From contig JAJRPW010000112.1 in the NCBI GenBank assembly GCA_024280585.1, forward strand, positions 1 to 12,113: a DNA stretch of 12,113 bases. The letters are read 5' to 3'. How positions within the stretch are numbered: position 1 is the first letter of the stretch; each line of letters starts with the position of its first letter. Source of the stretch: Alphaproteobacteria bacterium. GTDB lineage: Bacteria > Pseudomonadota > Alphaproteobacteria > Rickettsiales > UBA6187. Below, one piece after another: positions 6,085 to 12,113 of the stretch. The translations under genes and the position numbers were made by a program. Under the pieces are notes generated by a model. The model saw only the letters and a list, made by a program, of their open reading frames with translations. It did not search any database and was not told the origin of the DNA.

Positions 6085-6902
6085 TACCTAACTCTTTTTA
6101 AATTCGCTTTTGTAAAATCGTTCGCCTTCAGGCCAACACCGAAACGATAATTTGTCCATGCAATTTCAGTGCTTTTATCAGTTTGGTGGTTTATCATCAA
6201 GAATTTATCCGCTCTCCAGTATTTATCCAGATATTGTTTATAACCTTCATATGTAAGCGTTTTAAGCAACTCACTTTTACGGTCATAAAAGTCAATTTTT
6301 ATAGGGCGAAATTCCACTGTATCAATCCAGGCAACCTGCTTTGTATAACCAGAATGTTTATATGTCGGAAAACGCTCTATCACGAAACATTCCATATCCC
6401 CACAGACTTCTTTTCGTAAATATTTATAGGTGTATTTCGCAACTTCCTGCGAAGAAATATCTTCATAAGCAAATTCGCTGCCTACAAAAGGCCCCGATTT
6501 ATTCTTTGACGAAATACGCTTAACCCGCTTTAAAGACGGAAGATATAGCCATTGATCATCCGGCTCCAGGATCTTGGAGAATGTTAAAAATGCAGTGCCT
6601 TTAACATCGCGCGGATTATCAAAAATAATCAGTGACTTATCGCCAAGAGATTTATCCTCAACTTCCAGGGTTTTATTGCGCTGGCTGCGCTTTATTTCTT
6701 GCCCATGTGCATTACGCAAAGTCATTTCCAGATCAACTTCCATATCACCAAAGCCGAAATCACGTTCATCAACCTCAATCATAATGGCCTTGCCCTGTTC
6801 CTCAGCGGAGGTGGCGCTGGATAAAACTTCATCCGCGGTTTTTGCAAAAACATTACCGGCCGATAAAATTAATATAGTTATTGCAGTGAGTATATTTTTC
6901 AT
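6084..6902 (-). CDS. Periplasmic LolA-like (outer membrane lipoprotein-sorting family) protein
   Basis: 272 aa. The signal peptide MKNILTAITILILSAGNVFA is cleaved before KTADEV. The mature part fits the LolA-like family found beside MMPL exporters: early strands (MIEVDERDFGFGDMEVDLEMTL), then LIIFDNPRDVKGTAFLTFSKI, DDQWLYLPSLKRVKRI, KSGPFVGSEFAYEDIS, and WIDTVEFRPIKIDFYDRKSELLKTLTY. Such proteins have an open hydrophobic barrel and are thought to ferry lipids or lipoproteins through the periplasm. Cys and Cys in EVCGDMECF may be disulfide-bonded. The frame is open further upstream, but ATG 6902 has AAAGGA at good spacing and starts the signal peptide. It begins 1 bp after the exporter stop, so it is coupled. 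Substrate unknown. Confidence 0.85.
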   Translation of the reverse strand: MKNILTAITILILSAGNVFAKTADEVLSSATSAEEQGKAIMIEVDERDFGFGDMEVDLEMTLRNAHGQEIKRSQRNKTLEVEDKSLGDKSLIIFDNPRDVKGTAFLTFSKILEPDDQWLYLPSLKRVKRISSKNKSGPFVGSEFAYEDISSQEVAKYTYKYLRKEVCGDMECFVIERFPTYKHSGYTKQVAWIDTVEFRPIKIDFYDRKSELLKTLTYEGYKQYLDKYWRADKFLMINHQTDKSTEIAWTNYRFGVGLKANDFTKANLKRVR

Positions 6903-6903
6903 A

Positions 6904-9225
6904 TTATTTTTCCTTTTTTTTCTTATCAAGTAATATAAGCAGTGGTGGTAACAAGAAGAAATCCGCAACCAGGGCACAAGCGATAATAACGGCGGTAAGC
7001 ATACCCATCAAACTATTCATCTTAAATGCTGAAAGTACTAGCGTTCCAAAACCTAATATTAATACAAAGCTTGTGACGACCAGGGCCGATCCTACCGTAT
7101 GAAATGCATATTGCACGGCCTCTTTCGCATCCAACCCCTTCTCATTACGAGCGCGGTTATATTTGCTTAAAAAATGCACCGTATCATCAACAATTACTCC
7201 AAGAGCAATTGATGTTACCAGCGCAACGGCCATATTCACCTGTCCAATCAGCAGCGCCCATACGCCAAAGCCCATTATCGGCGGCACAAGATTAGGTATA
7301 AGACTAATAACTCCCAGCTTGAAGCTTTTAAGCGCGAACATAATAATCAGGGAAATAAGTAGCAGTGCCACGAAGTTACCCTTCATCATAGAATTTATAT
7401 TACGATCAGCAATATAAGCAAACATCACAGACGGGCTGGTCGCTTCAGTGTGCATATACTCCGGAGTATTATCCTTCAACCATTGTTCACTAAGTGTTTT
7501 AAATTCGCGTATTTCGCGGGTGGAAATATCACCGTTTAATATCACTGAGACACGGCTTGCTGATTTATCAACATTAATACGGTCAGTTAAATCCAGGCCG
7601 TATGGTAATGAAAATTCGTATAGTAATAAATACTGAGCAGCCATCTCGCGGTTATCGGGTATACGATGCCATTCTTCGTCATCACCATGCATATTACGAT
7701 TTAAACGTTTGAAAATATCAGTAACACTATAGACGTGGGTTACTTGCGGCTGTTTACGCAGCCAGGATGTATATTCTTCCAGATTTGTTAAATAAGCCGG
7801 CTCGCTAACCGCGTTCGCATCACCCGCTCCAACTGAATATTCCATACGGTAAATTCCAGTTAGGTTTTCCATCAAAAATTCAGAATCGCCCTTAAATGGA
7901 ATGCTATCGTCAAAATATGACAACCACTGGTCATTAACATCCAGGCGTGGAATCATAATGGCAAGGAAAATCACGGTAACAATCATTCCAGATAGAAGGC
8001 TTTTGCGCTTTTTAACTACAAATGCACCCAATTTATCCATCATATCTTTTCGCTCGCCTTTTTTGGCAGTAAGCTTGCATGAAACAGGCAAAACACTAAG
8101 AATTGCAGGCAGTAATATTACTGAAAAAATAAAGGCGGCAGTAACACCCACAGCCGTCATATTCCCTAAATCATGGAAAGGCGGCGCATCAGAAAAGTTC
8201 AAAGCCAGAAAACCTATAGCCGTTGTCAGGCTTGTTAGGAAAACCGGTTGAAAATTTATACGCAGGCTTTCAATAATAGCTTTCTTCTTTTCCATGCCAT
8301 GCTGCATCGCTTTCAGCATCGAAACAATTATATGGATACTGTCAGCTATCGCCAACGTTAGGATAATAGTGGGAGCTGACGCCGACGGCGGAGTAAGGTG
8401 AATTCCAGCCCAACCGGCCAATCCCATTGCGACCATGGCCGAAAATGCAACTACAAAAAGCGTTGCAATTGTCGCCGTAATGCTGCGCAAAAATACTATC
8501 ATAGATAGCAATAAAACACCATACATCAAAGGAATCAGTGTGCTCATATCCTTCATAGATGCTTCAGAAAAAGCATTGTTTAAAGAAACCATACCCGATG
8601 CATGCATCTCTATATCAGGATATTTTGCCTGGATTTTGCTGAGTAATTCGCCAGCAGCAGCGGCAGTTCTTGGTACTTCATCAATTGATTTTTCAGGGAA
8701 ATTGAATGTAACATTAACCCCGGTTGTTTTACCGTTTTCTGATATAGCATTATGAACAAGCAATGGCTCATTCATCGCCACGTCGCGAATATACGCAAAA
8801 TCAACAACAGCAAATGAATAAGGGTCGCCTTCAACCAGATCAACAACTGTTAAATCATCACCTTCAGCATATGTATGCTGATAATTTGTAATTGAATCGA
8901 CGCGTCCGGAATATGGCAATTTCCAGGACTCTCGCGTTAATTCCTGAACTGCGCTCAGAACTTCAGCGGTAAAAGCATCACCGGATTTAGGCTTCAGGGC
9001 AAAAGTTATGTTGTCGGTTTTTGTGTATACCCTTTGTAATTCGTCAAAAGCCTTTAATTGCGGGTTGTCATCACTAAAAAACACACGGTAATTTGTATCA
9101 AATACCAAGCGGCCAGCGCCACTGGCCAATACCATAACAATCAAAGTTACAGCAAGTATCACCAGCCAGCGCCATTTTATTACAAATTCACCAAGCGATG
9201 CTGCCATATTATCAATCTTACTCAT
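6904..9225 (-). CDS. RND superfamily exporter, MMPL-like (COG1033 type)
   Basis: 773 aa inner-membrane transporter with the RND layout: TM1 (about 20-38), a large periplasmic loop (40-228), TM2-6 (229-379), TM7 (409-426), a second loop (427-612) and TM8-12 (616-765). Likely proton-relay acids lie in TM4 (Asp295 in AIADSIHI) and TM10 (Asp680-Asp681 in VIVDDTVHF). Two equal halves of about 385 residues show the internal duplication. It is shorter than AcrB-type pumps and closer to the lipid-exporting MMPL/HpnN group. ATG 9225 is chosen because AAGGAT lies 7 bp before it and it yields MSKIDNMAASLGEF before TM1; a longer open frame to 9333 would cross the promoter. First gene of the three-gene operon, divergent from the HxlR regulator. 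Confidence 0.92.
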   Translation of the reverse strand: MSKIDNMAASLGEFVIKWRWLVILAVTLIVMVLASGAGRLVFDTNYRVFFSDDNPQLKAFDELQRVYTKTDNITFALKPKSGDAFTAEVLSAVQELTRESWKLPYSGRVDSITNYQHTYAEGDDLTVVDLVEGDPYSFAVVDFAYIRDVAMNEPLLVHNAISENGKTTGVNVTFNFPEKSIDEVPRTAAAAGELLSKIQAKYPDIEMHASGMVSLNNAFSEASMKDMSTLIPLMYGVLLLSMIVFLRSITATIATLFVVAFSAMVAMGLAGWAGIHLTPPSASAPTIILTLAIADSIHIIVSMLKAMQHGMEKKKAIIESLRINFQPVFLTSLTTAIGFLALNFSDAPPFHDLGNMTAVGVTAAFIFSVILLPAILSVLPVSCKLTAKKGERKDMMDKLGAFVVKKRKSLLSGMIVTVIFLAIMIPRLDVNDQWLSYFDDSIPFKGDSEFLMENLTGIYRMEYSVGAGDANAVSEPAYLTNLEEYTSWLRKQPQVTHVYSVTDIFKRLNRNMHGDDEEWHRIPDNREMAAQYLLLYEFSLPYGLDLTDRINVDKSASRVSVILNGDISTREIREFKTLSEQWLKDNTPEYMHTEATSPSVMFAYIADRNINSMMKGNFVALLLISLIIMFALKSFKLGVISLIPNLVPPIMGFGVWALLIGQVNMAVALVTSIALGVIVDDTVHFLSKYNRARNEKGLDAKEAVQYAFHTVGSALVVTSFVLILGFGTLVLSAFKMNSLMGMLTAVIIACALVADFFLLPPLLILLDKKKKEK

Positions 9226-9271
9226 AGCCAAATCCTTTTTGTTATACTTTACGAATTCAAGAATATGACAC

Positions 9272-9300
9272 ACTCTAAAACTAAGGAGTCTTTTTGACAA
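9272..9300 (-). promoter_or_regulatory. Promoter of the exporter operon
   Basis: Read on the minus strand: TTGTCA (complement of 9295-9300, 5/6 to consensus), 17-bp spacer, TAGAGT (complement of 9272-9277, 4/6). It lies 47 bp before the exporter start. Its -35 overlaps a TTGACA box facing the other way. Confidence 0.55.
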
Positions 9301-9322
9301 GTAGGTACTATTTTGATAGTTA
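9294..9322 (+). promoter_or_regulatory. Candidate promoter of the HxlR-type regulator
   Basis: A perfect TTGACA at 9294-9299 is followed after 17 bp by TAGTTA (9317-9322), preceded by TGA as in extended -10 promoters. The -10 is weak. GATAGT (9315-9320, spacing 15) is an alternative. An exact ACTAT-TTTG-ATAGT dyad (9307-9320) lies between the boxes. Confidence 0.4.
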
Positions 9323-9342
9323 GTTACTTGCAAGATACTAAC
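9319..9342. promoter_or_regulatory. 24-bp dyad, probable HxlR-family operator
   Basis: GTTAGTTACTTG (9319-9330) against CAAGATACTAAC (9331-9342) is symmetric at 20 of 24 positions: GTTAGT, two free bases, then CTTGCAAG, two free bases, ACTAAC. It starts at the candidate -10 and ends 21 bp before the regulator start, where binding would block its transcription. The size fits a dimer of winged helices. Assignment to this regulator is inferred from position. Confidence 0.55.
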
Positions 9343-9363
9343 GTTTATTTAAAGGGAATAATA

Positions 9364-9690
9364 ATGAAAAAAAAGATAGATTACAGCGATTGTCCGATAG
9401 GAACAGCCATAACAATTATAGGCGGTAAATGGAAGATTCCAGTATTATATAATCTGCGCGAGGAAACTTTGCGTTTTAGTGAAATACAAAAAGCTCTGCC
9501 TCAAGTGACACAAAAAATGCTCACCCAACAGCTTAGAGAGTTGGAAAAAGACGGTCTTGTCTCACGCAAAGTCTATGCGCAAGTTCCGCCTAAAGTAGAA
9601 TATACAATTACTCCACTGGCAAAAAAACTTGAACCGATATTGGATGCACTATGTGCATGGGGTCGCGAATATCAAGAAAGCAGATCTTAG
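9364..9690 (+). CDS. HxlR-family winged-helix transcription regulator
   Basis: 108 aa, the usual size of HxlR/MarR-like dimeric regulators. Family signatures run through it: DCPIGTAITIIGGKWKIPVLYNL (9-31), LRFSEIQKALPQVTQKMLTQQL (recognition region about 36-57), LEKDGLVSRKVYAQVPPKVEYTIT (wing) and PILDALCAWG (dimer helix). Cys10 is the N-terminal cysteine that in relatives such as YodB and HypR senses quinones or oxidants, so redox or electrophile sensing is possible; Cys97 is the only other. The frame is open from 9313, but ATG 9364 follows AAAGGGA (9351-9357) and matches homologue starts. It is divergent from the exporter operon with an operator-like dyad between them, so it probably controls both. 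Its stop is 3 bp from the convergent ompA-like gene. Confidence 0.93.
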   Translation: MKKKIDYSDCPIGTAITIIGGKWKIPVLYNLREETLRFSEIQKALPQVTQKMLTQQLRELEKDGLVSRKVYAQVPPKVEYTITPLAKKLEPILDALCAWGREYQESRS

Positions 9691-9693
9691 AGC

Positions 9694-10284
9694 CTACTCT
9701 TCATAGCTAAATACAACTTCAACCCTTCTGTTTTGTGGTTCTGCAATTCCATCGGCAGTGGCAACTAAAGGTGACGCCTCTCCCTTGGCTTTGGTTTTCA
9801 CAATGTCATTATCCAGACCAAGATTCACCAGATAATCCCTCACGGAATTAGCTCTTTGTTTAGAAAGAAACATGTTGTACTGATCACCGCCCATTTTGTC
9901 AGCATGGCCAGTAATCTGGAAAGAACGATCAATTGTGCCTTTAACATTCTTATAGGCACTGGACAATATGTCCTTTGAGGAATCCGTTAAATCACTACTA
10001 TCAAAATTGAAGAATACCAAATATGCCCGGGACTTATTAGATCTTTTCGTCATTTTCTTATTTGCTGCAGGTCGTTTTTGAGTAACAGGTTTTGCAGCTG
10101 GTTTTGCGCCAGCGCATTTATCCACACCCGACTCCCATTTTGTTCTGACGCAATTACCGAAAGTGCTTTTTATAAGATCACCGTCGGAATCGGTCACTAC
10201 ATTATTATTAGAGGCAAAAGCCAAGGAGCTATAAGCGAATATAGCGACGGTTATCACAGAAACTAATATATTATTTTTAGGCAT
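9694..10284 (-). CDS. OmpA-domain peptidoglycan-binding outer-membrane protein
   Basis: 196 aa. Signal peptide MPKNNILVSVITVAIFAYSSLAFA. A short N-terminal motif DSDGDLIKSTFGNCVRTKWESGVDKC (32-57; Cys45 and Cys57 could pair) is shared with OmpA/RmpM-like proteins of Proteobacteria that lack a full barrel. A Lys/Pro/Ala linker (60-85) leads to the OmpA C-terminal domain (88-196). Its diaminopimelate-binding residues are in place: Asp129 (TGHADKMGG) and Arg144 (LSKQRANSV), fifteen apart as in E. coli OmpA; it closes with PQNRRVEVVF. No barrel precedes the domain, so it probably tethers the envelope to the wall. ATG 10284 begins the signal peptide; the ATG at 10296 would add four residues, and neither has a strong ribosome-binding site. 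Confidence 0.9.
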   Translation of the reverse strand: MPKNNILVSVITVAIFAYSSLAFASNNNVVTDSDGDLIKSTFGNCVRTKWESGVDKCAGAKPAAKPVTQKRPAANKKMTKRSNKSRAYLVFFNFDSSDLTDSSKDILSSAYKNVKGTIDRSFQITGHADKMGGDQYNMFLSKQRANSVRDYLVNLGLDNDIVKTKAKGEASPLVATADGIAEPQNRRVEVVFSYEE

Positions 10285-10385
10285 GACTTCTCTCATTGTT
10301 TGTTATATGGGCGAACATATCTCTTTAAACTATATTCCACTCCAATAAACAAGCATAAAAAAATTATTAAAAAATCATGTGGCTT

Positions 10386-10416
10386 CTTGACATCGTGATG
10401 CAGAGTACCTACATAT
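10386..10416 (+). promoter_or_regulatory. groESL promoter, heat-shock (RpoH) type
   Basis: CTTGAC (10386-10391), 16-bp spacer, CCTACATAT (10408-10416). This resembles alphaproteobacterial sigma-32 promoters (CTTGAC and CYTAT-type boxes). TTGACA with TACATA (10410-10415, 17-bp spacing) could also serve the housekeeping sigma factor. It lies 55 bp before the groES start. The rest of the 10285-10471 spacer shows no gene; I find no convincing promoter for the divergent OmpA-domain gene. Confidence 0.55.
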
Positions 10417-10419
10417 AGC

Positions 10420-10436
10420 CCACTACGATAAAGTGG
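10420..10436. promoter_or_regulatory. Short dyad at the expected groESL transcription start
   Basis: CCACT (10420-10424) and AGTGG (10432-10436) form a 5-bp inverted repeat with a 7-bp spacer, just after the -10 box. It does not match the CIRCE element (GCACTC/GAGTGC) bound by HrcA. It could be a different operator or a hairpin at the mRNA 5' end. Confidence 0.35.
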
Positions 10437-10471
10437 TATGTAATTTATTTTAAAAGCAAGGAGTTATCAAT

Positions 10472-10765
10472 ATGGCAATAAGACCATTACATGATCGTGT
10501 ATTAGTAAAGCGCCTGGAAGAAGAAACAACAACCCCGGGTGGTATTATCATTCCTGATTCAGCTAAAGAAAAGCCTACAAAGGGCAAAATAATAGCTGTT
10601 GGAACTGGTAATAAGACAGAAGAAGGAAAAGTTATACCTTTGGATGTTCAAAAAGGTGACGTAGTTCTTTTCGCTAAATGGGGCGGACAGGAAATTAAAG
10701 TTGATGGTGAAGAACTTATCATCATGAAAGAGTCGGATATTATTGCGGTTGAAGAAGCTGCCTAG
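10472..10765 (+). CDS. groES: Co-chaperonin GroES
   Basis: 97 aa, normal length. It forms the seven-subunit lid of the GroEL folding chamber. RPLHDRVLVKR opens the family; the mobile loop EEETTTPGGIIIPDSA (16-31) carries the Gly-Ile-Ile-Ile hydrophobic tip that docks on GroEL; then GKIIAVGTG, LDVQKGDVVLFAKWGGQEIKVDGEELIIMKESDIIAV. The start is clear: AAGGAG at 10458-10463, eight bases before the ATG. It leads the groESL operon under a heat-shock-like promoter. The gap to groEL is 152 bp, long for this operon. Confidence 0.98.
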   Translation: MAIRPLHDRVLVKRLEEETTTPGGIIIPDSAKEKPTKGKIIAVGTGNKTEEGKVIPLDVQKGDVVLFAKWGGQEIKVDGEELIIMKESDIIAVEEAA

Positions 10766-10782
10766 CATTTTTCATTTTTGCC

Positions 10783-10866
10783 TATACGTCGTTATCCTGT
10801 GGCTTCACAAAATTCATGTACTAAGTTGTACACTAAAATTTTGCTCACCTTGGATGCCTAGTATAA
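10783..10866. repeat. Intergenic palindromic element, copy B (groES-groEL spacer)
   Basis: Nested arms share a centre near 10824: TATAC/GTATA (10783-10787, 10861-10865), ATCC/GGAT (10794-10797, 10852-10855), CAAAATT/AATTTTG (10808-10814, 10837-10843) and TGTAC/GTACA (10817-10821, 10828-10832). Together they form an imperfect hairpin of about 83 bp. Core and end resemble copy A at 1539-1627. No T-run follows on plus, so complete termination is unlikely, but it could attenuate, stabilise or separate groES and groEL transcripts. Confidence 0.65.
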
Positions 10867-10917
10867 ACAAAAAGCAAAAACGCTAATAATAAATTTTAAA
10901 ATCTAAGGAGACATATT

Positions 10918-12113
10918 ATGACGGGAAAACAAATTATTTTTGCAGAAGAAGCAAGAAATGCTTTATTAGCAGGCATCAATGGTGCAGCTAATGCGGTTAA
11001 AGTTACTTTAGGGCCAAAAGGTCGTAATGTTATTATTGAGCAAAGCTGGGGTGCACCGAAAATTACTAAAGACGGTGTTACTGTAGCAAAACAAGTTGAG
11101 TATAAGGACAAAACTAAAAATATGGGTGCGCAGCTTATCAAACAAGTTGCAAGTAACACTAATGATACAGCAGGTGACGGCACTACTACTGCAACTGTTC
11201 TTGCGCAAGCTATTGCTAAAGAAGGTATTAAGTCCGTTGCGGCTGGTTTAAACCCAATGGATTTGAAACGTGGTATTGACCAGGCTGTTTCTGCGGTTCT
11301 TGCCGAAATTGAAAAGAAAGCTAAGAAAATATCTTCTAAAGATGAAGTTGCGCAAGTTGGTACAATTTCTGCTAATGGCGATAAGGAAATCGGTGAAAAA
11401 CTAGCTGATGCAATGGAAAAAGTTGGTAACGAAGGCGTTATTACCGTTGAAGAAGGCAAAAGTCTGGAATTCGAAGTTGAAACTGTTGAAGGTATGCAGT
11501 TTGACCGTGGTTATCTTTCTCCGTATTTTGTTACTAATGCTGAGAAAATGACTGTTGAGCTAGATAATCCATATATTCTTTTATTCGAGAAAAAATTAAC
11601 TGGCCTGCAAGCTCTTCTTCCGCTTTTGGAAGCTGTTGTGCAATCAAGCCGTCCATTGTTGATTATTGCTGAGGATGTTGAAGGTGAAGCTTTGGCTACT
11701 TTGGTTGTAAACAAACTTCGTGGTGGATTGAAAATTGCTGCTGTTAAAGCTCCAGGCTTTGGCGACAGAAGAAAAGCAATGCTTGATGATTTAGCTATTC
11801 TAACTAAAGGACAAGTTATCTCAGAAGATCTTGGTCAAAAATTAGAAAATGTAACTATAGACGAATTAGGTTCAGCCAAGAAAATAACTATATCGAAAGA
11901 AGATACAGTTATTGTTGATGGTGCTGGTGCTAAATCTGATATTGAAGCTCGTTGCAAGCAGATTAAAGCGCAAGTCAAAGAGACTGAGTCTGATTATGAC
12001 AAAGAAAAACTTCAGGAGAGACTTGCTAAATTAGCCGGCGGCGTTGCTGTATTACGCGTTGGTGGTGCAACTGAAATTGAAGTTAAAGAACGCAAAGACC
12101 GTGTTGACGATGC
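10918..12113 (+). CDS. groEL: Chaperonin GroEL, 5' part (runs off the window)
   Basis: About 398 codons are present of a usual 540-550. The protein forms the double-ring folding chamber with GroES. Seen in order: NAVKVTLGPKGRNVIIEQ, ITKDGVTVAK (ATP-site Asp), AGDGTTTATVLAQ (catalytic Asp), AGLNPMDLKRGID, EGVITVEEGKS, MQFDRGYLSPYFVTN, AEDVEGEALATLVVNKLRGG, KAPGFGDRRKAMLDDLAILT, and GGVAVLRVGGATEIEVKERKDRVDD near the edge. No interruption is seen. AAGGAG at 10905-10910 fixes the ATG. The N-terminus MTGKQIIFAEEARNALLAGI is unusual, and EQSWGAPKITKDG plus ASNTNDTAGDG recall rickettsial and mitochondrial Hsp60. Confidence 0.97.
   Translation, partial: MTGKQIIFAEEARNALLAGINGAANAVKVTLGPKGRNVIIEQSWGAPKITKDGVTVAKQVEYKDKTKNMGAQLIKQVASNTNDTAGDGTTTATVLAQAIAKEGIKSVAAGLNPMDLKRGIDQAVSAVLAEIEKKAKKISSKDEVAQVGTISANGDKEIGEKLADAMEKVGNEGVITVEEGKSLEFEVETVEGMQFDRGYLSPYFVTNAEKMTVELDNPYILLFEKKLTGLQALLPLLEAVVQSSRPLLIIAEDVEGEALATLVVNKLRGGLKIAAVKAPGFGDRRKAMLDDLAILTKGQVISEDLGQKLENVTIDELGSAKKITISKEDTVIVDGAGAKSDIEARCKQIKAQVKETESDYDKEKLQERLAKLAGGVAVLRVGGATEIEVKERKDRVDD

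Noticed and set aside
9226..9333. N-terminal extension of the exporter
   Set aside because: The 36 extra residues would be encoded by the promoter and operator region; ATG 9225 has a well-spaced AAGGAT.
10379..10806. TGTGGCTTC found before groES (near 10379) and again before groEL (near 10798)
   Set aside because: Only nine bases match; the second copy is not followed by promoter-like spacing, so I treat it as chance.
10896..11459. 187-codon open frame on the minus strand inside groEL
   Set aside because: It is antisense to strongly conserved groEL codons and has a low-complexity Ser/Ala/Leu-rich product, the usual shadow of a coding strand.

Overview
The window is AT-rich and gene-dense. 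Its content points to an alphaproteobacterium, probably on or near the Rickettsiales/mitochondrial side: the GroEL N-terminal half carries IIEQSWGAPKITKDG and VASNTNDTAGDGTTT, which recall rickettsial and mitochondrial Hsp60, and the groESL promoter resembles an alphaproteobacterial heat-shock promoter. The placement is inference from sequence flavour, without a tree. An intact ilvC argues against a strongly reduced obligate parasite.

Layout. From 14 to 4898 the genes lie on the plus strand: map (methionine aminopeptidase), radC (JAMM-domain protein), an unrecognised small lipoprotein, ilvC (ketol-acid reductoisomerase) followed by a rho-independent terminator, then about 500 bp without a gene, then trhO (tRNA U34 hydroxylase). 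That gene-free stretch holds the most striking structure of the window. A 385-bp non-autonomous transposon-like element has about 20-bp terminal inverted repeats and a perfect 10-bp target duplication. It contains a second, 146-bp inverted-repeat element with a TTA duplication, and a pair of REP-like hairpins in opposite orientation on either side of the inner element.

From 9225 down to 4885 the minus strand carries a tight three-gene operon: an RND/MMPL-type exporter, a periplasmic LolA-like protein and an outer-membrane beta-barrel protein. Both junctions are coupled (1-bp gap, then a 1-bp overlap). A divergent HxlR-family regulator sits upstream, and the shared intergenic region contains back-to-back TTGACA/TTGTCA boxes and a 24-bp dyad that looks like the regulator's operator. 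The three proteins would cover inner membrane, periplasm and outer membrane, and I read them as a hydrophobic-cargo or lipid export route of unknown substrate.

Next come a convergent OmpA-domain protein (minus strand) and the groES-groEL operon (plus strand; groEL runs off the window end). The groES-groEL spacer is 152 bp and holds an imperfect palindrome of about 83 bp. Its core hairpin, TCATGTAY-loop-RTACAC, occurs three times in the window: in the groES-groEL spacer, in the radC-lipoprotein spacer, and inverted inside the 146-bp element. This suggests a dispersed repeat family of this genome.
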